Shown: positions 60,231-64,000 of the stretch, piece after piece | Position numbering within the stretch: position 1 is the first letter of the stretch | Layout of the letters: each line of letters opens with the position of its first letter | DNA from: Christensenella sp. | GTDB taxonomy: Bacteria; Bacillota; Clostridia; Christensenellales; UBA3700 | Assembly: GCA_022784465.1 (NCBI GenBank) | Contig: JALFUR010000012.1 | Location: 1 to 64,000, forward strand | Reading direction: 5' to 3' | Length of the DNA stretch: 64,000 bases | Position numbers and translations under genes: made by a program | Notes under the pieces: generated by a model | The model's input: only the letters and a program-made list of their open reading frames with translations | Databases searched by the model: none | What the model was told of the DNA's origin: nothing

Positions 60231-62390
60231 ATGTCAGAAGAATTTGAAACTTTAGATAAAAAAGAATATCGTGCCGTAACATTAGATATGGCCAAAAAAG
60301 TTCTTCCATTACTAGTACTATCTATTGGCGTATTAATAATGTTGTTACAATGGATTATCGGACTAAACATTGTTATTCTTATTGGCGCTATTTACATGAT
60401 GATATGTGCCGTATTAATTACTCTTGGCGTAACCGTTAAAAGAAAATTATATTTATGGTTTTTAGTCGGTTATATTGCTGTTAATTTTGGTATTGCAACA
60501 TTCTGTATTTTTAACGGAGCTGATGCCGGATGGGGTGCTTTAATTGACAATGGCCATACAGGATTTATTACATCTGAACACCCATTATGGCAAGGCGAAG
60601 GCAATTTCTGGACAAGACTTGCTGGAAACATTATTATTTGTGGACCTACTTTCTTGTTAATTCTTGCTATGTTCCTAATTGTATTAAAGGCAAAATGGGC
60701 TGGCAAATTAAAGACTGCCATAACAAGTACTATTTCTGTTATGTTAATCGGAATGAGCGTTTTCTTTGTATTTACTGTAAATTTAAGAAATAACCCAAAA
60801 GTATTTGATATGTCAAAAGGACATGACGAATATCTAAATAATGTAAATAAAGTAAGCAGCGATAGTCCAAACGTATTAATAATTTTAATGGATGACCTTG
60901 GATATGGAGATACAAGCTATAATGCTAGAAAAGCAGGAATGACTCCAGCTTATGAAACACCAAATATTGATAGCATTGCTGAAAATGGTATTGATTTTGA
61001 TAATTTCTATTCTTCTTATAGCGTATGCTCTCCAGCAAGATTCTCTTTAATGACTGGACGTTATCCTTATAGAGGATATGCAGATAACGTTATGTATCCA
61101 ACTGTTAATACATTCGCTCCTTTTGCTGCAACAAGAGTATATAACTCAATTGAGCTTGGAGCAAATGTAGATGGCGTGCTTGGCGATGAAGTAACAATAG
61201 CAGAAACATTTAAAGCTGCTGGCTATAATACCGGCGCTTTCGGTAAATGGCATCTTGGTGACTACGGACAATATCTTCCTACAAATCAAGGTTTTGATTA
61301 CTTCTATGGTTCTCACCATGTTAATGATATGACTCCTTTCTATCATGCAACAGAAACAGGTGGCTCTTATGAAATTGTAAAAGGAACAGATTCACTTGAT
61401 CAAAGCGATGCAACAAAACTTATTCACGATGAAATATCTTCTTGGTTAGATGCTCAAATAAACGACGATAATCCATTCTTTGCTTATTATGCATCACCAT
61501 GGCCACATGCCCCAGTATATGCTGGATATGATTTCCAAGGAACAACTGGTGGCGGTATCTATGCAGACTGTGTAACAGAATTTGACTACTATCTAGGCGA
61601 ATTGTTCACAATGCTAAAAGATAGAGGGGTATTTGACGATACAATCATTGTGTTTACTTCAGATAATGGTCCTGCTCTACAAGGTTCTACAAATGAATTA
61701 AGAGGTGGTAAATATTCTGCATATAATGCTGGTCAAAAACTTCCTTTCTATATTCAATGGAACAACGGCTGGGGTGCAGATGGTCTTCAAGGCGGAAGAA
61801 CTATTGAACAAATAGCAACATTAGTTGATTTATACCCAACACTTGTAGAAGCTTGCGGCATTACAGGAAAAGTTGGAGATAACTTAGCAAAAGCAGTATA
61901 CATGCCAAGTGATGTTGATAGAGAAATTGACGGATTGTCTATGATGCCTCTAATCAATGATACAACAAATACTGTATTTATTCATGATAAAGATCACCCA
62001 ATTCTTCATATGAAGAGAGAAAAAGTTCAAGCTATTCAATACACTGTAACAAAAGAACATGTTCTTGAATCTGTTACTGGATATGTTGCTTCATCAACAC
62101 ATGCTTCTCAAATTGGAAATGAAGCAGATTATGCTGAAATGAGCTTTATTAAGAATAACGATTTATTGACATGGAAGTATATCAAACAATACAAGAACGA
62201 TAACCCTGAATTCTTTGATAAGACAAGAAAGAACTGGTTTATGTGTTTAACTGATGATACTTCAGAAAGTTATCAAAGAGCTGACGTCTTCCCTGACCTA
62301 TGCAAAGAATATGCAGACACAATGGAACAAGTAAAACAAAATTTAAAAGATAATAGACGTGCAATAAAATACGACTATTATAACAAGTAG
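60231..62390 (+). CDS. Membrane-anchored Cys-type sulfatase
   Basis: A 719-residue protein: about four membrane segments in residues 20-185, then a family S1 sulfatase domain facing outside. Metal residues are in LIILMDDLGYGD; the formylglycine site is Cys266 in SVCSPARFSLMTGR; also GAFGKWHLGDYG and VFTSDNGPA. The Cys-type site needs an oxygen-independent radical-SAM maturase, encoded next door. The polytopic N-terminus is unusual for an arylsulfatase and recalls the layout of lipoteichoic-acid synthases. Likely removes sulfate from host or plant glycans. GGAGG site. Confidence 0.9.
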   Translation: MSEEFETLDKKEYRAVTLDMAKKVLPLLVLSIGVLIMLLQWIIGLNIVILIGAIYMMICAVLITLGVTVKRKLYLWFLVGYIAVNFGIATFCIFNGADAGWGALIDNGHTGFITSEHPLWQGEGNFWTRLAGNIIICGPTFLLILAMFLIVLKAKWAGKLKTAITSTISVMLIGMSVFFVFTVNLRNNPKVFDMSKGHDEYLNNVNKVSSDSPNVLIILMDDLGYGDTSYNARKAGMTPAYETPNIDSIAENGIDFDNFYSSYSVCSPARFSLMTGRYPYRGYADNVMYPTVNTFAPFAATRVYNSIELGANVDGVLGDEVTIAETFKAAGYNTGAFGKWHLGDYGQYLPTNQGFDYFYGSHHVNDMTPFYHATETGGSYEIVKGTDSLDQSDATKLIHDEISSWLDAQINDDNPFFAYYASPWPHAPVYAGYDFQGTTGGGIYADCVTEFDYYLGELFTMLKDRGVFDDTIIVFTSDNGPALQGSTNELRGGKYSAYNAGQKLPFYIQWNNGWGADGLQGGRTIEQIATLVDLYPTLVEACGITGKVGDNLAKAVYMPSDVDREIDGLSMMPLINDTTNTVFIHDKDHPILHMKREKVQAIQYTVTKEHVLESVTGYVASSTHASQIGNEADYAEMSFIKNNDLLTWKYIKQYKNDNPEFFDKTRKNWFMCLTDDTSESYQRADVFPDLCKEYADTMEQVKQNLKDNRRAIKYDYYNK

Positions 62391-62397
62391 AATAACT

Positions 62398-62433
62398 TAA
62401 AACGCATTCCCAAAAAGAATGCGTTTTATTTAA
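62398..62433 (+). terminator. Terminator after the sulfatase gene
   Basis: AACGCATTC/GAATGCGTT with a 7-nt loop is followed by TTTATTT. The maturase gene begins only about 10 nt later. Confidence 0.8.
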
Positions 62434-62441
62434 TCAAAAAA

Positions 62442-63536
62442 ATGCCAAATATATCTATAATGTTAAAACCGGCATCTAGTATGTGTAATCTTAGATGCAA
62501 ATATTGTTTCTATCATTCTCTTGCAGGCTCAAGAGAAAGTTTTAGTTACGGCAAAATGAACGAATCAACTACTACAAATGTAATTGAAAAAGCTCTATCA
62601 TTTGCAAATGGCGGAAGCATATATTTTGCCTTTCAAGGAGGAGAACCCCTTTTTGCAGGAAAAGAGTGGTTTAAATTTTTTGTTAATAAAGTAAACGAAT
62701 TAAATAAAAAAAGAAGTCAAATTTATTATTCTTTGCAAACAAATGCAACCTTGATAGATGAAGAATGGGCTAATTTTTTCCATGACAATAATTTCCTATT
62801 AGGAGTAAGTTTAGATGGAAATCAAGATGCAAATAGATATAGATTGGATATAGATTTAAACTATACCTTCCCAAAAGTAAAAGCTGCACTTGATTTACTT
62901 GTTGAGAAAAAAGTAGATTTTAATATTTTAATCGTTACTACTGGTTGGACTGCAGATCATATAGAAGAAATATACAAATACTTTACATCTCAACATTACA
63001 AATATTTGCAATTCATCCCTTGTTTGCGTCCATTTGGAGATAAGAGCGAAAGTGAATTGTATATGAGCGTTAAACAATACGCAAACTTCCTTATTAAATT
63101 ATTTAATTTGTATGTAAAAGACTATGTAAATAATGATTACACAAGCGTAAGATTATTAGATAATTATGTGCATCAATTTTTAGGCAATCCTGTTGAACAA
63201 TGTGGCGTAAATGGACATTGTTCACATCAATTTGTAATAGAAGGTAATGGCAATGTTTATCCTTGCGATTTCTATTGCTTAGACGAATGGCTTTTAGGAA
63301 ACATAAACGACACGGACTTCCCTACCTTGGCTCATTCAAAAAAAGCAATAGATTTTATTAAAGAGTCTTTAATTATTCCAGACAAATGTAAAACATGTAA
63401 TTTCTATCCTGTTTGTCGCGCTGGAGGCTGCAAACGAAGCCGCGTGGATAGAGATTATTGTGAAGCATATAAAACTTTCTTCTCTAGTTGTTTACCACTA
63501 TTTAGAGTCTTTATGGGCGAGAAAAAACGTAAATAG
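62442..63536 (+). CDS. Anaerobic sulfatase-maturating enzyme (radical SAM)
   Basis: A 364-residue radical-SAM protein of the anSME group. The SAM cluster is CNLRCKYC (Cys15, 19, 22). FAFQGGEPLFAG is the GGE-type motif. Cysteines of two auxiliary Fe-S clusters (SPASM) lie in QCGVNGHCSHQF, YPCDFYC and CKTCNFYPVCRAGGC. It oxidises the CSPAR cysteine of the neighbouring sulfatase to formylglycine. The start MPNISIMLKPASS matches the family, yet no ribosome site precedes it. Confidence 0.92.
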   Translation: MPNISIMLKPASSMCNLRCKYCFYHSLAGSRESFSYGKMNESTTTNVIEKALSFANGGSIYFAFQGGEPLFAGKEWFKFFVNKVNELNKKRSQIYYSLQTNATLIDEEWANFFHDNNFLLGVSLDGNQDANRYRLDIDLNYTFPKVKAALDLLVEKKVDFNILIVTTGWTADHIEEIYKYFTSQHYKYLQFIPCLRPFGDKSESELYMSVKQYANFLIKLFNLYVKDYVNNDYTSVRLLDNYVHQFLGNPVEQCGVNGHCSHQFVIEGNGNVYPCDFYCLDEWLLGNINDTDFPTLAHSKKAIDFIKESLIIPDKCKTCNFYPVCRAGGCKRSRVDRDYCEAYKTFFSSCLPLFRVFMGEKKRK

Positions 63537-63609
63537 CAGTTTTATTAAGGCAGGATAATATTAATCAATAATAACCAAATTTTTTATCCTTTACCCTTAT
63601 TTGTTTAAA

Positions 63610-64000
63610 TTAAAAAAGGCACCATAAAGTGCCCACAATAGTAGCTACACATATAGTTGCTACACTTGCTGCTACTGTTGCCCCAGCAGTTACCGCAGCA
63701 CTTGCGCTTGCTGCACTTGTTGCTGCCGAGCTAGACGCTGAAGCAGATGCTGAAGATGAAGCAGACGAGGCGGATGATGAAGCCGATGAAGAAGACGAGG
63801 ATGAAGCTGTTGTTGATTGCATATAATCTTGTGCATCTTCGACCGACATGCCTTCATCAACGACTTTTGTATTTTTTCCTTGCGTTGTAGCTATTTCTGG
63901 AGCATTATAATTTTCGCAATTACAATTTAAAGACTCTTTTACAAAATATCTCTCAGCTGGAAAATATTCCATTTCTGAGGATTGTATATATTCGCTACAA
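63610..64000 (-). CDS. Ser/Ala-rich protein, cut by the window edge
   Basis: A minus-strand frame runs to the window end without a stop. The ATG at 63972 has no ribosome site and the frame continues upstream (CSEYIQSSE), so the true start is probably outside. The visible part has a polar section with NCNCEN and VDEGMSVEDAQDYM, a low-complexity run of about 45 Ser and Ala, and a hydrophobic C-terminal segment ending GTLWCLF that could cross a membrane. No family recognised. The terminator hairpin overlaps its last codons. Confidence 0.55.
   Translation of the reverse strand, partial: CSEYIQSSEMEYFPAERYFVKESLNCNCENYNAPEIATTQGKNTKVVDEGMSVEDAQDYMQSTTASSSSSSSASSSASSASSSASASASSSAATSAASASAAVTAGATVAASVATICVATIVGTLWCLF
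63612..63633 (-). terminator. Terminator of the Ser/Ala-rich gene
   Basis: On the minus strand GGCAC/GTGCC with a short loop is followed by TTTTTT. The stem includes the last sense codons, so translation to the end may affect it. Confidence 0.75.

Noticed and set aside
63629-63826. Acidic Ala/Glu/Asp-rich plus-strand frame
   Set aside because: It is the antisense of the Ser/Ala-rich codons, has no ribosome site and lies opposite a longer frame.
63610-64000. RiPP precursor for the nearby radical-SAM enzyme
   Set aside because: The radical-SAM protein has the anSME layout and sits beside a Cys-type sulfatase; the Ser/Ala protein is convergent and carries a membrane-like tail.

Overview
The window is AT-rich bacterial DNA that reads as a low-GC Bacillota (Clostridia-like) chromosome. 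Supporting signs are TTGACA/TATAAT promoters with 17-nt spacing, strong GGAGG ribosome sites, AddAB rather than RecBCD, S-box, L-box and yybP-ykoY riboswitches, an L10 leader, DUF1540 and DUF4250 small proteins, and an oxygen-sensitive set (rubredoxin, anaerobic sulfatase maturase). The glycosidase/sulfatase/maturase block fits a gut anaerobe. An uncultured Christensenellales-like lineage is a guess only.

Layout. 1-3.6 kb: an rRNA unit on the minus strand, tRNA-Ala, tRNA-Ile, 23S, 5S, with its own consensus promoter and no 16S gene in front of it. 3.7-11.6 kb: corA and addB-addA. 11.9-18.2 kb: small or poorly known genes (lipoprotein, two unrecognised ~305-residue proteins, DUF1540, DUF4250), plus rplI, an M23 peptidase and hisC. 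18.2-21.6 kb: rpmG-secE-nusG-rplK-rplA, then rplJ-rplL with its own promoter and L10 leader. 21.8-28.7 kb: an SDR enzyme, citrate synthase, and rpsL-rpsG-fusA-tuf. 28.9-34.4 kb: secA-GNAT-prfB-tsaD, tightly coupled. 34.5-45.7 kb: rpoB-rpoC, a SAM riboswitch, metK-recD2. 46.0-47.7 kb (plus): rqcP-ispDF and a small membrane protein. 47.7-50.8 kb: deoC-deoB-cdd-nuclease. 50.9-53.9 kb: a cation antiporter behind a Mn2+ riboswitch and an NhaC-type carrier behind a lysine riboswitch. 54.0-56.4 kb (plus): a pseudouridine synthase and an FAD protein. 56.5-58.4 kb: rubredoxin-TPR-DUF4037. 58.5-63.5 kb (plus): GH30 lipoprotein, membrane sulfatase, sulfatase maturase. The window ends inside a Ser/Ala-rich protein gene.

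How it works together. Most of the window is information processing (ribosomal proteins, RNA polymerase, EF-Tu/EF-G, RF2, SecA/SecE, NusG, TsaD), mainly on the minus strand, which suggests leftward replication. The usual rplL-rpoB link is broken: rpoBC lies about 20 kb away and is joined to metK. Three metabolite riboswitches assign likely substrates: SAM for metK, Mn2+ for the antiporter, lysine for the NhaC-family carrier. The right end is a secreted or surface carbohydrate module in which the radical-SAM maturase activates the neighbouring Cys-type sulfatase.

Most unusual: the 16S-less rRNA operon; paired TGTAAAAT elements at exact 11-bp spacing upstream of both the rpoB and rpsL promoters; two genes whose promoters place the transcription start at the start codon (leaderless); divergent promoters with overlapping -35 boxes; and the rubredoxin-TPR-nucleotidyltransferase-fold unit of unknown function.
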